Below, piece after piece: positions 32,593 through 42,318 of a stretch of 50,466 nt of DNA. The stretch lies in NCBI GenBank assembly GCA_016794925.1, contig JAEUIW010000022.1, positions 1-50,466 on the forward strand, written 5' to 3'. Position 1 is the first letter of the stretch, and every line of letters starts with the position of its first letter. The position numbers were made by a program, and so were the translations under genes. Under the pieces are notes generated by a model that ran no database searches, had not been told where the DNA came from, and was given only the letters and a program-made list of their open reading frames with translations. The stretch comes from Phycisphaerae bacterium. GTDB lineage: Bacteria; Planctomycetota; Phycisphaerae; Phycisphaerales; UBA1924.

Positions 32593-33048
32593 CTACACGA
32601 CCCACACACAGAGGAGCGATTGAATCGAATCAGCGGACTGCTTCGGCGGTCCATGCCGGCTGGTCCACCGCTGCTCGAGCACGAACGGCTTCGGGGGCAG
32701 AACCGTAAGCAGAACAGGGAGCAGCGCGACGAACTGACTCGTCTGCGCGCTCTTTGGGTTGGAAGGTGGGGTGCGAGGCTCCTCCGGTTGGGACATTCCG
32801 CAACGGCAAGCGACGAACCTGTCGCCCGTCGGGCATGAGGCCTTCATTACTCCATCGCCGCCTGGGCAACAGGAGCATTTCGATGCGCTCGTGCTTGTCT
32901 TGGCGGGGGGCCCGGGCTTCATCTCCGCGCAATTCAACGTGGTCAGTCCGGGGAGGGACTGCAGCAGCATTGAAAGGACGAGGATAATCCGAGAAATGAT
33001 CGCCATGGGCCTTACCAACATTACCCGCGAACCTCGCGGACGGTTCAC
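32593..33048 (-). CDS. Small secreted Cys-rich protein leading the cus operon
   Basis: A precursor of up to 151 residues; the true start is uncertain (GTG at 33048, or one of two inner ATGs just before the hydrophobic helix AIISRIILVLSMLLQSLPG). The mature part has two Cys groups, SKCSCCPGG and ACRCGM, and ends QSLLCVWVV. Its layout (membrane helix, Cys cluster, variable linker, hydrophobic end with SLL) parallels the protein at 24660-25139, which leads the other RND operon. It is probably a periplasmic copper-binding factor. No family recognised. Confidence 0.55.
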   Translation of the reverse strand: MNRPRGSRVMLVRPMAIISRIILVLSMLLQSLPGLTTLNCAEMKPGPPAKTSTSASKCSCCPGGDGVMKASCPTGDRFVACRCGMSQPEEPRTPPSNPKSAQTSQFVALLPVLLTVLPPKPFVLEQRWTSRHGPPKQSADSIQSLLCVWVV

Positions 33049-33728
33049 CAGAGCATATCGGTCAGTCGGCTTGTGGGCTTCTGCAACCCTAACAAACTAC
33101 GCATCGAGGACCTCGGGTAACCGGCTGCGCCAGTTCGCGGCTTGCCGCGCAGCACCAGGTTATCTCCCGCGACGCCGTCAGTCCGGCATCGAGTATTTGC
33201 CCCCGCTCGGAGCCCCCCAAAAAGAGGTTTCGACCCCTCCCCCGTTGACAACCCGTAGCCATCGCACACTCATCGGGCCACCCCGAGAGTGGCCTACCAA
33301 CCCTCCGAAACGGTCTTGGACAGGGAGTTCAAGGCCCTCGTCAAAGGTGACGGGGGCCTTATCGTTTACAGACCGGGCGGCGGAATCGCCCCCGTTACCG
33401 TGCCGTGGCGGGGGTTCGTCGCTCTCGGTTTCGATTCCGAGAGAGGGGTCCCGATCCGAACGACCCCGTTTCGGTACCTGAACCCCGTGAACTCTCTCGC
33501 TCTCTGGTCCTCGTGGCGGGTCCAGTTAACAGGAGCGTTCCGAGCGGGGGCCGGATGCGAACGCAGCTTCGATCTTGAGCGCGGGGCGTCACTGCAAGCG
33601 CCGAACAACTCGGCAATCGGTGGAGCCTGGAGTGCCTGTACACAGGCTCTTCTCAGACCCATTGCACCGCCAGAGGAGATCGAAGCACGCCACACGCTCC
33701 TTTCCACTGTGTGCCATAAACTGCGCCT
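33049..33728. other. 680-bp intergenic region between cus and the seven-gene operon
   Basis: No gene is supported here. It separates the divergent cus operon (minus) from the AAA+/helicase operon (plus). From about 33290 to 33580 it holds one copy of a structured direct repeat. The remaining 240 bases on the left show no recognised element, and the last 150 bases contain the operon promoter region, with CATAAACT ending seven bases before the ATG at 33729 and no ribosome-binding site. Confidence 0.6.
33290..33580 (+). repeat. Structured direct repeat, left copy
   Basis: A core of 47 bases (33323-33369) is identical to 46237-46283. Inside it AAGGCCCTCGTCA and TGACGGGGGCCTT pair as a 13-bp stem with one wobble and a 4-base loop. 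Similarity continues downstream: GCTCTCGGTTTCGAT followed by CCGAGAG (a second hairpin), a CTCTCGCTCTC-like tract, CCAGTTAACAGG...CGTTC, and GAACGCAGCTTCGAT. It lies about 150 bases before the AAA+ gene. Confidence 0.75.
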
Positions 33729-35345
33729 ATGGCCAGCTTCTTTGAGCAACTCGTAACCCTTGCGCGAGCCGACGTTCCCGCGATCCAGATCGTCTCGCAC
33801 GAGTGGGAGCGAGTTCGCGGCCTCGTGGCTGGCCTCTCCCGAGAGCTCTCGGTCCCATCCGTCGTTTGGAGTCTCTCACGAGGCGTTGAGAAACTCGATC
33901 GCGATGCCCAAGTAACGCCCGGAGAGCCCGGGCAAACAGATCCGCAAGAGGTCATCAAGCAGCACTGCGAGTCAAAAGACCCACAAATCCTCCTGCTTGA
34001 AGACGCTCACCACTTCTACCTGAACTCCGATCGTCGCCACGAGATCGCTCGCTGGCTGCGCGAGGCTTGCCGAGTCCGAGGCGTTCCCCGAAAGCTGCTC
34101 GTGCTATCCGGCCCCGTCCCAGGTCTGCCTCCCGAACTGACCAAAGAGATTCCGTCCTTGGATTTACCCCTGCCGGGTCAGGATGACCTGCTTGAGGTTT
34201 GCCGCGAGGTGGCCGCGAGCAGATCCATCCCCTGCGATCCCGTCGAGCCATTGCTCGAAGCGGCTCGGGGGCTGACCGTGATGGAAGCCCGAATCGCGTA
34301 TTCGCGAGCGGCACAGGAACTCGGGAAGTTGGACTCCGCCGCCATCCGCTTGGTCGCGCAGGAGAAGTCGCGAGTCATCAAGCAAAGCGGCGTACTCGAG
34401 TATTTCGAACCCACGACGAATATGGCGGACGTTGGCGGCCTCGAGAACCTGAAGGCATGGCTATCGCGACGGGGACGTGGGTTCGGTCATGGAGCTCGCG
34501 AGTACGGGCTTGAGCCATCCCGCGGAATCGTGCTGCTCGGGATTCAGGGTTGCGGCAAGAGCCTAATCGCGAAATCGGTCGCAGCTGCGTGGCAGTTTCC
34601 GCTGCTTCGATTCGACCTTGGCCGGGTGTTCGGCGGGATCGTGGGGCAATCCGAAGCGAACATGCGATTAGCGCTACAGGTTGCCGAAGCGCTAGCACCC
34701 TGCGTTCTCTGGATTGACGAGATCGAGAAGGGATTGTCGGGGATGGGAAGCTCAGACCAGCTTGATGCGGGCGTCTCCGCACGAGTGGGCGGAACTCTGC
34801 TGACCTGGATGCAGGAGAAGACCGCGCCCGTCTTCGTTGTGGCCACAGCGAACAGAATTGAAGCACTGCCGCCCGAGCTTCTCCGCAAGGGGCGCTTCGA
34901 CGAGATCTTCTTCGTGGACCTGCCTACCTCCCAAGCCAGAAAGGAGATCCTCTCCATCCACCTACGGCGCAAGAAGCGCGACCCCGAGAAGTTCGATCTT
35001 GACAGACTTGCCCGCGAGGCGAACGGGTTCTCAGGCGCGGAGCTGGAGGAAGCAGTCAAAGAGGGCCTCTTCGACGCCTTCTCAGACGGCCAAGAAATCA
35101 CGTCCGACCACATCTCGCAGGCTCTGAAGGCGACCTGCCCGCTTTCACGAACAATGCGCAACCAGATCGTACAGCTTCGCGAGTGGGCGAAAGCGCGAGC
35201 ACGGTTGGCAACGGCGGAATCATCTGAGCCGCTGCCCAATGACAACGTCGATAGCGTTCCGGTGCTTCGGCAGGAGCAGCGCAATCCATTTGTTCCTCGT
35301 CCAGACCCGATTGGAACTCCGAATCGAGATCGGGGTCAGAGCTGA
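33729..35345 (+). CDS. Ycf46-like AAA+ ATPase
   Basis: A 538-aa ATPase with an N-terminal degenerate AAA-like half (LLLEDAHHFY at 88-97, PRKLLVLSGP) and a full C-terminal AAA+ module. GGLENLKAWLSRRG opens it; Walker A GIQGCGKS is at 271-278, Walker B VLWIDEIEKG at 326-335, and ATANRIEALPPELLRKGRFD holds sensor 1 and the arginine finger. This pattern, including LLTWMQEK, is that of Ycf46 proteins of cyanobacteria, plastids and scattered bacteria. It probably remodels a protein partner with ATP. There is no ribosome-binding site; the transcript may be leaderless. First gene of a seven-gene operon. Confidence 0.88.
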   Translation: MASFFEQLVTLARADVPAIQIVSHEWERVRGLVAGLSRELSVPSVVWSLSRGVEKLDRDAQVTPGEPGQTDPQEVIKQHCESKDPQILLLEDAHHFYLNSDRRHEIARWLREACRVRGVPRKLLVLSGPVPGLPPELTKEIPSLDLPLPGQDDLLEVCREVAASRSIPCDPVEPLLEAARGLTVMEARIAYSRAAQELGKLDSAAIRLVAQEKSRVIKQSGVLEYFEPTTNMADVGGLENLKAWLSRRGRGFGHGAREYGLEPSRGIVLLGIQGCGKSLIAKSVAAAWQFPLLRFDLGRVFGGIVGQSEANMRLALQVAEALAPCVLWIDEIEKGLSGMGSSDQLDAGVSARVGGTLLTWMQEKTAPVFVVATANRIEALPPELLRKGRFDEIFFVDLPTSQARKEILSIHLRRKKRDPEKFDLDRLAREANGFSGAELEEAVKEGLFDAFSDGQEITSDHISQALKATCPLSRTMRNQIVQLREWAKARARLATAESSEPLPNDNVDSVPVLRQEQRNPFVPRPDPIGTPNRDRGQS

Positions 35346-35387
35346 TCCTGGCAGGCAGATCTTGATGATGAGCCGGAGAACTGAACG

Positions 35388-38300
35388 ATGGGTCTACTCA
35401 ATTTTCTAGCGATGGAGCCGCCGCAACGAGCGCAGGTTATCCAACAACAGGCGCGTGACGCTCTGGGCCCATTTGAACGGTATCTATTTCAAGCTCGCCA
35501 AAATGCGGAGGAGCGGCAGAAGCGACACCGATTCGCTTTCGAGGTTGTTCGACGCAAGCAGGTCTTTCGTCTCAAGCCGATGGACACTCTGCTCTTGCTG
35601 CCCGCCAAGGCGGAGAAACGATGGAGGTTGGACGGCTGGCCTGCCACTGCCACCTTTGACATCTCCCGAAAGGTCAACAATCTCACCCAAGAGGGGTACT
35701 TCGCCGTACAGCAAGCGGTAGCGACCAGCGACGGGCTGCTCATCGAGACAGATGCTCAAGCCCTCCAATCCGGCGACTTGATCTCGTGGTGCGGTCAGCA
35801 ATGCACGCTAAAGCCGGCGTCAAGAGCTCGTCGCCCAGAGGTCGTCACCGACACCGCAGGCCGTTCGCTGAAGGTTCGATGGCACCGTCGCGACGGAGAC
35901 GACGACATCGTCTGTCTGGAGGGCCAGTTCAGTGACGAGCAGCTGATCGTTGATGGTCAGTCGCGCTCAGCTACCCCGCTACCGCCGTGGTCGGAGTGCA
36001 GCCAAGCACGCGATAGCAAAGGCACGACGTTTCCAGTTCATGGTGAGCAGCTCCGTACTGAGGCCGCTCCCGTAGGATCCGTTCTCGAGGGAAACTGCGG
36101 CGTTCGCTTCACTGTCGAACCGATGCAGGGCCGCGTGCGAAGCGGCAATTGGGTTCAGCTACTGCTTCCCGATGACTTTGCTGTTGAGCAAGCCCTTATC
36201 GACCCGCGTGCTGAGTTCTGCGAGGGCGAACAGGTTCGCGAGATTTGGACTGCACCGTTCCGACGCGACGCTAGGTTCATCCAGGTCTATGAGGTCGACA
36301 GGGATCGATACCAGCTTCGGCTGAAGGAGCTCCCGCCCACTGGCACGACGCACCTCTATGCACCGCTTGACACTCGGGCCATTGACACTCAGAAACGCGC
36401 CGTGCAGCAACTTCGGTACAGCCCGCTTCCATCTCATCGCGGGCTCATTCGACTTTGCGAGAACCCCGACAAAGTGCGATGGCCACATGTTCCAGCGATC
36501 TCCGAGCCAGAGTGGGAACTGCTTATCGACGACACCATCGACGGCACGGCTGAACAGCGCGAGTTTGTCCGGGCGGCGCTGGCGAGCACCGACCTGTGCC
36601 TTTTGCAGGGCCCCCCCGGGTCGGGAAAGACAACGGCAATCTGTGAGCTCGTGTACCAAGCCATCAGGCGTGGTGAACGCGTTCTCCTCTGTGCATCGAC
36701 ACACGTGGCGATCGACAACGCACTGGAAAAGCTGTACTCGGCACGGCCAGAGTTGATCGAAGCCGTTCGTATTGGCATTGAGGATCGAGTAGACGAGAAG
36801 GTCAAAGCACTGCAGATTGATCGCCGAATCGATGACGTCTTGTCGTCGTGGCACTCGGCGGGGCTGTTTGGTGACCTCTCTGACGATGATCGTCGCGAGG
36901 CGGCAGCGAGCATCGTGGTGATGAGCGCCAACCTCACGTGCGGCACGACGGCGGGCATTTTGAATCATCCCCAGCTGCGGTCGGCACGCTTCGCCGGCAC
37001 TGACCGTCCGTTGACCACTTTCGTGCCTTGGGACCTGATGATCATCGATGAGGCGAGCAAAACGACTGTTCCGGAGTTCCTCGTGCCTGCGTTGTTGGCG
37101 CGCAGGCACGTGATTGTTGGTGATGTGCAGCAGTTGCCTCCGTTTACGAACATCGAGGACCTAGAGGCCAACGTCGCCCATGTCTCCGACAACGATGGCA
37201 ACCCCCTGATCCCAGCCGCTCGGCAGCGAGCGCGTTTACTGAAGTGGCGACTGACCCGTGACGCCGTGAAGAACGCGGGGGTGCGCTGGCTGGTGGCGGA
37301 ACCTCGCGCGGTGCTGGACCACCTTGAAACTGAGCTAGGGGTCGTCAAGCCGGAGCCCGTAGTCGTTCGCGTTGGGCGGGGGCAAAGAACTGGACGCTTC
37401 CCAGCGGTAACCCCTGAGGAGTTGAAGCGCGGGTCGCCATCGGCATTGATCGTCAACTCGGCGCAATGGCTGCTGGTTGACCAAGAAGTCTGGCGTGATG
37501 TCGCCGACTACTTGCCGCCTGGCGTTGTTGTTGCCAGTAGTCCTTCGGCCGAGATTGGGGCATGGGCTTTCCGCCACGCTGCGGCACTGAATCGCTTCGG
37601 GCGTATCACTCCGATTCGGGAGCGTGGCAAGCAGATCGCGACGAAGGGTGACCTGGAAACCCTGGAGCGAGATTTCCTGTCCCGGCGCTCGTGGGCCGCA
37701 GAGACCGCCTGGCGTCTCAAACGCGTTCATGAGTTGCGGTGGAGCTCCGATGGGTCAGAGAGAGACCGGATGAAGCGGGGCTTCGATGAACTCGTGCCGG
37801 TCGAGTGGGTGGGAGTCCGGGATGTCGTGGGCGAGCTCCGAGACATCGGTTTACCGAGTGTCATTGAGGTGATTCAGGAGGGCGTTGGCTCAGCCCGCAC
37901 GAGGCGAAGGAACGCGCTGGCAGAGGGGCTCAGGAACGCCCCGCATCCCGGAGTATTCGAGTCACGATTCACGTCACTCTCGTTTCAGCACCGAATGCAT
38001 CCGGAGATCTCTGACTATCCGCGAGAAGTGGTATACAAGCGTCTCGCACGGCGTGAAGCACTGCTTGATGCAGGGACAATTGCGGAGCGGGACCGAAAGA
38101 TCAGGTGGGACTTCGAACCGACGCTGGGCAAGCGTCGGGTGTGGATCGACGTGCGCGGATCTGAGCACCGAGGCGTCAACGAGGCCGAGGTGCGTGCGAC
38201 GCGTCGCATGCTGGATCGGTTTCTGGGATGGGCCCAACGGAAGGGGCCACCTGCGGGGCGACGATCCGGTGTGTGGGAAGTGGCATGTCTGTGCTTCTAC

Positions 38301-38651
38301 CTGAAGCAGGAAGAAGCGTTGTCGGAGATGGTGCGTGACCTGGTGGGTTCTGACGCGAGACACTGCTTTCTCTATCCGGATGAAGACCATCCGCTGGTCG
38401 AGATCCGCTGCGGCACCGTGGACCGCTTTCAGGGCCGCGAGGCGGATCTGGTGCTTCTGTCCATGCGGAACACCCGCAGAGTTGGCTTTTTGGACAGCCC
38501 AAACCGTCTGAATGTTGCGGTAACGCGAGCCCGTCAACAGCTCGTCATCTTCGGTGACTATGGCTTCTTCAGCCGCGACGATCGGGTAGCGGCGGAACTG
38601 CGTGAGCTGGCAACAATGACTCGTACTGCGAACGAGGACGGCAGGAAATGA
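35388..38651 (+). CDS. SF1 helicase of the UPF1/DNA2 type
   Basis: A 1087-aa superfamily 1 helicase. After about 390 residues with no motif I recognise come GPPGSGKT (408-415), STHVAIDNALEKL (motif Ia), IIDEAS (554-557 for DEAS), VGDVQQLPP (motif III), SFQHRMHPEI (motif IV), GTVDRFQGREADLVLLSM (motif V) and NVAVTRARQQLVIFGD (motif VI). This is the AAA_11/AAA_12 arrangement of UPF1, IGHMBP2 and DNA2 and of many defence helicases. No nuclease motif was seen in the N-terminal part. It starts 42 bases after the AAA+ gene (GGAG upstream) and its stop overlaps the next gene (ATGA). DNA versus RNA substrate is not decided. Confidence 0.9.
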   Translation: MGLLNFLAMEPPQRAQVIQQQARDALGPFERYLFQARQNAEERQKRHRFAFEVVRRKQVFRLKPMDTLLLLPAKAEKRWRLDGWPATATFDISRKVNNLTQEGYFAVQQAVATSDGLLIETDAQALQSGDLISWCGQQCTLKPASRARRPEVVTDTAGRSLKVRWHRRDGDDDIVCLEGQFSDEQLIVDGQSRSATPLPPWSECSQARDSKGTTFPVHGEQLRTEAAPVGSVLEGNCGVRFTVEPMQGRVRSGNWVQLLLPDDFAVEQALIDPRAEFCEGEQVREIWTAPFRRDARFIQVYEVDRDRYQLRLKELPPTGTTHLYAPLDTRAIDTQKRAVQQLRYSPLPSHRGLIRLCENPDKVRWPHVPAISEPEWELLIDDTIDGTAEQREFVRAALASTDLCLLQGPPGSGKTTAICELVYQAIRRGERVLLCASTHVAIDNALEKLYSARPELIEAVRIGIEDRVDEKVKALQIDRRIDDVLSSWHSAGLFGDLSDDDRREAAASIVVMSANLTCGTTAGILNHPQLRSARFAGTDRPLTTFVPWDLMIIDEASKTTVPEFLVPALLARRHVIVGDVQQLPPFTNIEDLEANVAHVSDNDGNPLIPAARQRARLLKWRLTRDAVKNAGVRWLVAEPRAVLDHLETELGVVKPEPVVVRVGRGQRTGRFPAVTPEELKRGSPSALIVNSAQWLLVDQEVWRDVADYLPPGVVVASSPSAEIGAWAFRHAAALNRFGRITPIRERGKQIATKGDLETLERDFLSRRSWAAETAWRLKRVHELRWSSDGSERDRMKRGFDELVPVEWVGVRDVVGELRDIGLPSVIEVIQEGVGSARTRRRNALAEGLRNAPHPGVFESRFTSLSFQHRMHPEISDYPREVVYKRLARREALLDAGTIAERDRKIRWDFEPTLGKRRVWIDVRGSEHRGVNEAEVRATRRMLDRFLGWAQRKGPPAGRRSGVWEVACLCFYLKQEEALSEMVRDLVGSDARHCFLYPDEDHPLVEIRCGTVDRFQGREADLVLLSMRNTRRVGFLDSPNRLNVAVTRARQQLVIFGDYGFFSRDDRVAAELRELATMTRTANEDGRK

Positions 38652-40318
38652 AGTGTGAACTTGTACAGCCCGTCGTCGTGCATCGTTTCGCAGCCTTTGC
38701 GGAACTGGCGGTCTATGTGCGCCGGCCGGAACTGGAGGCGATGTGCAAAGCCGCAGTGGAAGCAGGTGGGACGGTTACTGCGGAAGTCATCCGGACGGTC
38801 TTGCCGAGTGCGACGGAGGCTGCGGCCAGGAACATTGTGGACTGGTGCTGCGAGATCGGGCTCTGTGATCGCAACGGAAGACTCAACGAGCATGGCGTTC
38901 AAGCGGCGCAGTCTGGCGAAGCGCCGCTGATTGAACAGGGCGTGTATGCGCTTTGGGGCGTGGAACATCCAGTGCTGGGGAATCGCGTGTTGCACTGGGA
39001 TCGCGTGCGCATCGACCGCGACGAGGACGCGAATCCGCAACCCTTGCCGATGGTTCCTGAAAGGGGCCAGCATTGGCGTTCCGTCGTGTCGGCGCAAGCG
39101 TTCGTGCTTCGTGACTTGCCATCCGGCAATGCAGAGCCGCTTGGCCTTGAGGATCTCGTGCACGGCTCAGAGTGCAAGTTTCATTGGACGATCGACTTCA
39201 ACGCAGGCGTGAGCCGATGGCACCTGTCGGGGCATCTGCGCGGCGGCTCGAAAGAGCCACAACTATCACTTCGCCCTGATGCGACAGATCGGGCATGCGA
39301 CCTGCGAGCTCTGGCCGACAGGTGGCTGAGCGGCGTTACGGCGACTCTTGGGAGGTGGAATCGTCAGGAACGCAGACTCGACGTTGGTTTCACGGAGAAG
39401 GCAGACGAACGAATGCTCTCTGAGTTCCGAACTGCAGTACCCCTTGATGAAGCCGAGGGGCCAGACGGAGACTTTTATTCGGATGTGCGCATTCAGGACG
39501 TTCCGGTTGGGCCCGCATCGGCAGCTGATGCACGTCGATGGATGCTGTGGCGACTACGGCGAAAGCTCGCGTCTCCCGGGTACTGGTCCGCTGAGAACAT
39601 CGCGGCCGAGTACGTTTCCGCGGTGGAGAACACTCCGCTCCAAGTGATGACCACATCACCGCAGGCATCCGATCTTGCGGCTGAATGCCAGCGCGACCGG
39701 GCGATGTTCTGGCGAGTCGCAGCACCGATGGACCTCTGTAGTCCTTCTCCAGAGGTGAGGGCTGGTCCTGCGCCAAGTGCAGCCCGCGCCTCGGAGCAAT
39801 CCCCTTTAGTGGTACGCGTCGGCCCGGGCAGCACGATCACCATGAAGCAGTTCGTGGTTCAACTGCTTAGCGGTGCTACGCCAAAGCGAGTCCTGCTCTG
39901 CGACAAGTACGTTCGTGGGGAGTACAACCTAAAGGCACTGGCTTTGCTTCAGAAGACTCTGCAGTCCGCGTCACCCGCAGCGGTTCTGGAAGTGCTGACG
40001 GATCGTGATCCGGACGACACTCGACAGGAGGCGTCGGTCCGGACAGTCCTCGGCAGAGCTCCCCAGTGGTACTCCGACGTCTTCGGACGTAGCACTGCAG
40101 ATCGGCCTCACGACCGATATTTGCTGATTGACGGCGGCGCAACGCGACTGGCGTGGCAGATGTCCAATAGCCCTTTGGACGCTCGCCCTTCGGCGAACGG
40201 TACGTGGACCATCGATAGCCCCATGCGATGGAGAGATTTGGCGTGCTCTCCAGTGTCACCGCACGAGCTTCACTTTCCTGCGATGTCTGTGTGGTTCACC
40301 CAAGGGAGGCAGTCATGA
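38648..40318 (+). CDS. Winged-helix protein with degenerate PLD-like C-terminus
   Basis: 556 residues. Residues 45-90 look like a winged helix (TVTAEVIRTVLPSATEAAAR, CEIGLCDRNGRLNEHG). The middle is beta-rich and unrecognised. From about 390 the chain resembles a PLD-family fold: TPKRVLLCDKYVRGEYNLKAL, AVLEVLTDRD, then HDRYLLID (488-495) and WQMSNSPLD. In active PLD nucleases HxKxxxxD and a following GSxN are needed; here Lys is Arg/Tyr-shifted and only His488 and Asp495 are in place, so the site looks altered, as in MIT-C-like PLD relatives. It may bind nucleic acid or lipid without cutting. Start and stop both overlap neighbouring genes by ATGA. Confidence 0.6.
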   Translation: MKCELVQPVVVHRFAAFAELAVYVRRPELEAMCKAAVEAGGTVTAEVIRTVLPSATEAAARNIVDWCCEIGLCDRNGRLNEHGVQAAQSGEAPLIEQGVYALWGVEHPVLGNRVLHWDRVRIDRDEDANPQPLPMVPERGQHWRSVVSAQAFVLRDLPSGNAEPLGLEDLVHGSECKFHWTIDFNAGVSRWHLSGHLRGGSKEPQLSLRPDATDRACDLRALADRWLSGVTATLGRWNRQERRLDVGFTEKADERMLSEFRTAVPLDEAEGPDGDFYSDVRIQDVPVGPASAADARRWMLWRLRRKLASPGYWSAENIAAEYVSAVENTPLQVMTTSPQASDLAAECQRDRAMFWRVAAPMDLCSPSPEVRAGPAPSAARASEQSPLVVRVGPGSTITMKQFVVQLLSGATPKRVLLCDKYVRGEYNLKALALLQKTLQSASPAAVLEVLTDRDPDDTRQEASVRTVLGRAPQWYSDVFGRSTADRPHDRYLLIDGGATRLAWQMSNSPLDARPSANGTWTIDSPMRWRDLACSPVSPHELHFPAMSVWFTQGRQS

Positions 40319-42315
40319 GCACCCCAACGGGTCCCATCCTCGCGCGGGAACGCACTAAGTTGGAGGATCGCAACTCCACGATCATTCCGGTTGCTTGGGA
40401 GCGGTCCGGTTCCGGGCCTGGTCCAATGGTGATCAGCCCCCCCTTTACTCCCGCAGGAGACTCTGCTGCCGTCGACATGGCTCGCCGAATGCTTGCCGAC
40501 AGAGGGTCTCCCGTCCTTTGCGTTTTGGGGTCATCTCCACCCGAAACGCTCAGTCGGCTGGTGCTTGAGGCGAGCGACACTGAGCGTCGGGTCTACGTGC
40601 TTGCTGCCCCTGGCTTTGGCGAAGGCCAGCGAGATCCCGGGCTTCGTGATCGCTTGAAGGCTCAGGTGCTTGTTCGCAGAACTGCCGTGCCCACCATTCC
40701 TGCCTTGCTTGACTGCAAGCGGCAGCGAGCCGTGATATGGCTTGGATCTCTCGAACACGGAGCCCCGCGATGGGTCGTTGAGCTCGATGAGGAGCAGTCG
40801 AGAGGCATGTTTCGTGTCACTCTGCATTGGTTCTGGCACCACGCTTCCGACGAAGCATGGACTGATCCGTCGGCATCCGGACTGCGATTCCAGTCAGCTC
40901 AGGAGCGGCCCTTTGACGTTCCGCCGCCGCGAGATGGCGCGGTACAACTCCTCCGGCGTCCACAGAACGCCATGCCCGTTCCGGCTGGCGCGGTTTGCGT
41001 CTGTGGCAACGACGCGACCTTGGCCAAGGGAACGAGTCGGGCGTTTGTGCGGCCTAGTGGCCAAGGCCTGGAAGCGCTCGCGGGCATTTCCGCAGCGGGC
41101 TGTCACGTTCTCGGGGCGATCGACGAACTGCCTTCCCTGTGGGTGACAGAAACGTCGGGCATGGTCGAATGGTCGTGCGGTGACCACTTGCTCCGACTCC
41201 GGCTGACGGCTGCTCAGGCCAAGTCGTTACACGACGGGCTGAGCCGCGTGCAGTCAGGTGTCAGACTGCGCTGCAATGCGGCGCTTGGATCGATGAACGG
41301 TAAGATCTGGTTGGCAGGAGCACAGACCGAACAGGCGTCGCAAGATCGTGCGGTGCTCGAAGCCGGTCAGGTGTCTTGCCAATCGATCGAGGATGTGCTG
41401 ACGGCCGAACCGGCAGACTTTCCGCTTGCCCCACCCCTGGCTCGTACGGTCGAGTACCGCTGGATCTGCCAGCCTCCGATGCTGCCCCCGAAAGCCAGCA
41501 AGTCCGGCCTGTACCGGCAATGGGACGAGGCATCGCAGTTGTTTGAGTCGAGGCTCCAGCAAATCGGTCGGCAACTGGAAGAAGCCAAGTCTGGTGTTGA
41601 TCACGCTCGCTCAGGGTTGGCGAAGTTCTTTGCCGGCGCACTCGGCTTTGACCGCGCGCGCTACACGCTCATGGCAGAGCACCGTGCGCTGGCACAGATC
41701 AAGCTGTCGAGCATCGGTACGGACTCGGCAATCAAGGCGGTTGACAGGATCGGAGAACTGCAGCAGAGGGTGTCGGAGCATCTGCAAGGAATCGAACGCG
41801 ACATCACTCAAGCGGATGTAGAGCGTCAGCGTGAGGAGTGGCAACGACAGCGGGACGAGCACGCATCCGAACTGCGATCGATTGACTCGCAGATCGGCTC
41901 CGTTCGAGACGAGCTTGGACAACACGAGGCCGCACTAAAGCAGGGCAAGCGAGATGGCGAGAGCGATGCAGACTGGTCAGCAAGGAAGCGCAAGCTCGAC
42001 GACGATGTCAAGGCTTCTCGCGCGACCATCGGAAAACTGAACGGCAGCCGAAGCAGCCACGCCCAGTTTGTCGAGAAGCCGTTTGAACCAAAGAGCAAGC
42101 CCACTCCCGACAACAAAGAGAAGTCCAAAAAGGGATTCGTTCCCGGGCCGTCGTTGGCCAGGATCCAGATTCCCGTCGAATCTCTCCCCACTGTCGGCGA
42201 GCTGTACGAGGCGGCATCTGAGCGATTCCTCGTGGTTGAGTCGTGGGAGCAGTTGCCTGCCGCCCGTCAAGAAGCAGCACGACTGAAGGGGAAGATGGTC
42301 GCCCCTCGGAGATAG
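40315..42315 (+). CDS. 666-aa protein of unknown function with coiled-coil
   Basis: The start at 40315 overlaps the previous stop (ATGA) and has GGGAGG five bases upstream; the frame is open for 29 codons before it but needs none of them. Residues 50-200 form an alpha/beta unit (PVLCVLGSSPPETLSRLVLE, RRVYVLAAPGFG, RAVIWLGSLEHG, FRVTLHWFWHHASDEAW) that could be another diverged PLD-like half. Residues about 430-590 are strongly charged and helical (for example QRQRDEHASELRSIDSQIG), a long coiled-coil. The end is Lys/Pro-rich. No catalytic motif seen. A scaffold or substrate-recognition subunit of the operon's complex is plausible. Confidence 0.6.
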   Translation: MSTPTGPILARERTKLEDRNSTIIPVAWERSGSGPGPMVISPPFTPAGDSAAVDMARRMLADRGSPVLCVLGSSPPETLSRLVLEASDTERRVYVLAAPGFGEGQRDPGLRDRLKAQVLVRRTAVPTIPALLDCKRQRAVIWLGSLEHGAPRWVVELDEEQSRGMFRVTLHWFWHHASDEAWTDPSASGLRFQSAQERPFDVPPPRDGAVQLLRRPQNAMPVPAGAVCVCGNDATLAKGTSRAFVRPSGQGLEALAGISAAGCHVLGAIDELPSLWVTETSGMVEWSCGDHLLRLRLTAAQAKSLHDGLSRVQSGVRLRCNAALGSMNGKIWLAGAQTEQASQDRAVLEAGQVSCQSIEDVLTAEPADFPLAPPLARTVEYRWICQPPMLPPKASKSGLYRQWDEASQLFESRLQQIGRQLEEAKSGVDHARSGLAKFFAGALGFDRARYTLMAEHRALAQIKLSSIGTDSAIKAVDRIGELQQRVSEHLQGIERDITQADVERQREEWQRQRDEHASELRSIDSQIGSVRDELGQHEAALKQGKRDGESDADWSARKRKLDDDVKASRATIGKLNGSRSSHAQFVEKPFEPKSKPTPDNKEKSKKGFVPGPSLARIQIPVESLPTVGELYEAASERFLVVESWEQLPAARQEAARLKGKMVAPRR

Positions 42316-42318
42316 CAC

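Noticed and set aside
33045..33269. A 74-codon minus-strand frame as a small gene
   Set aside because: No ribosome-binding site, no hydrophobic or conserved motif, and composition typical of chance frames in GC-rich DNA.
33428..33452. A tRNA T-arm-like sequence (GGTTTCGATTCC) in the left repeat
   Set aside because: The loop length differs between copies, and no acceptor, D or anticodon arms can be built around it; it is better explained as a small hairpin of the repeat.
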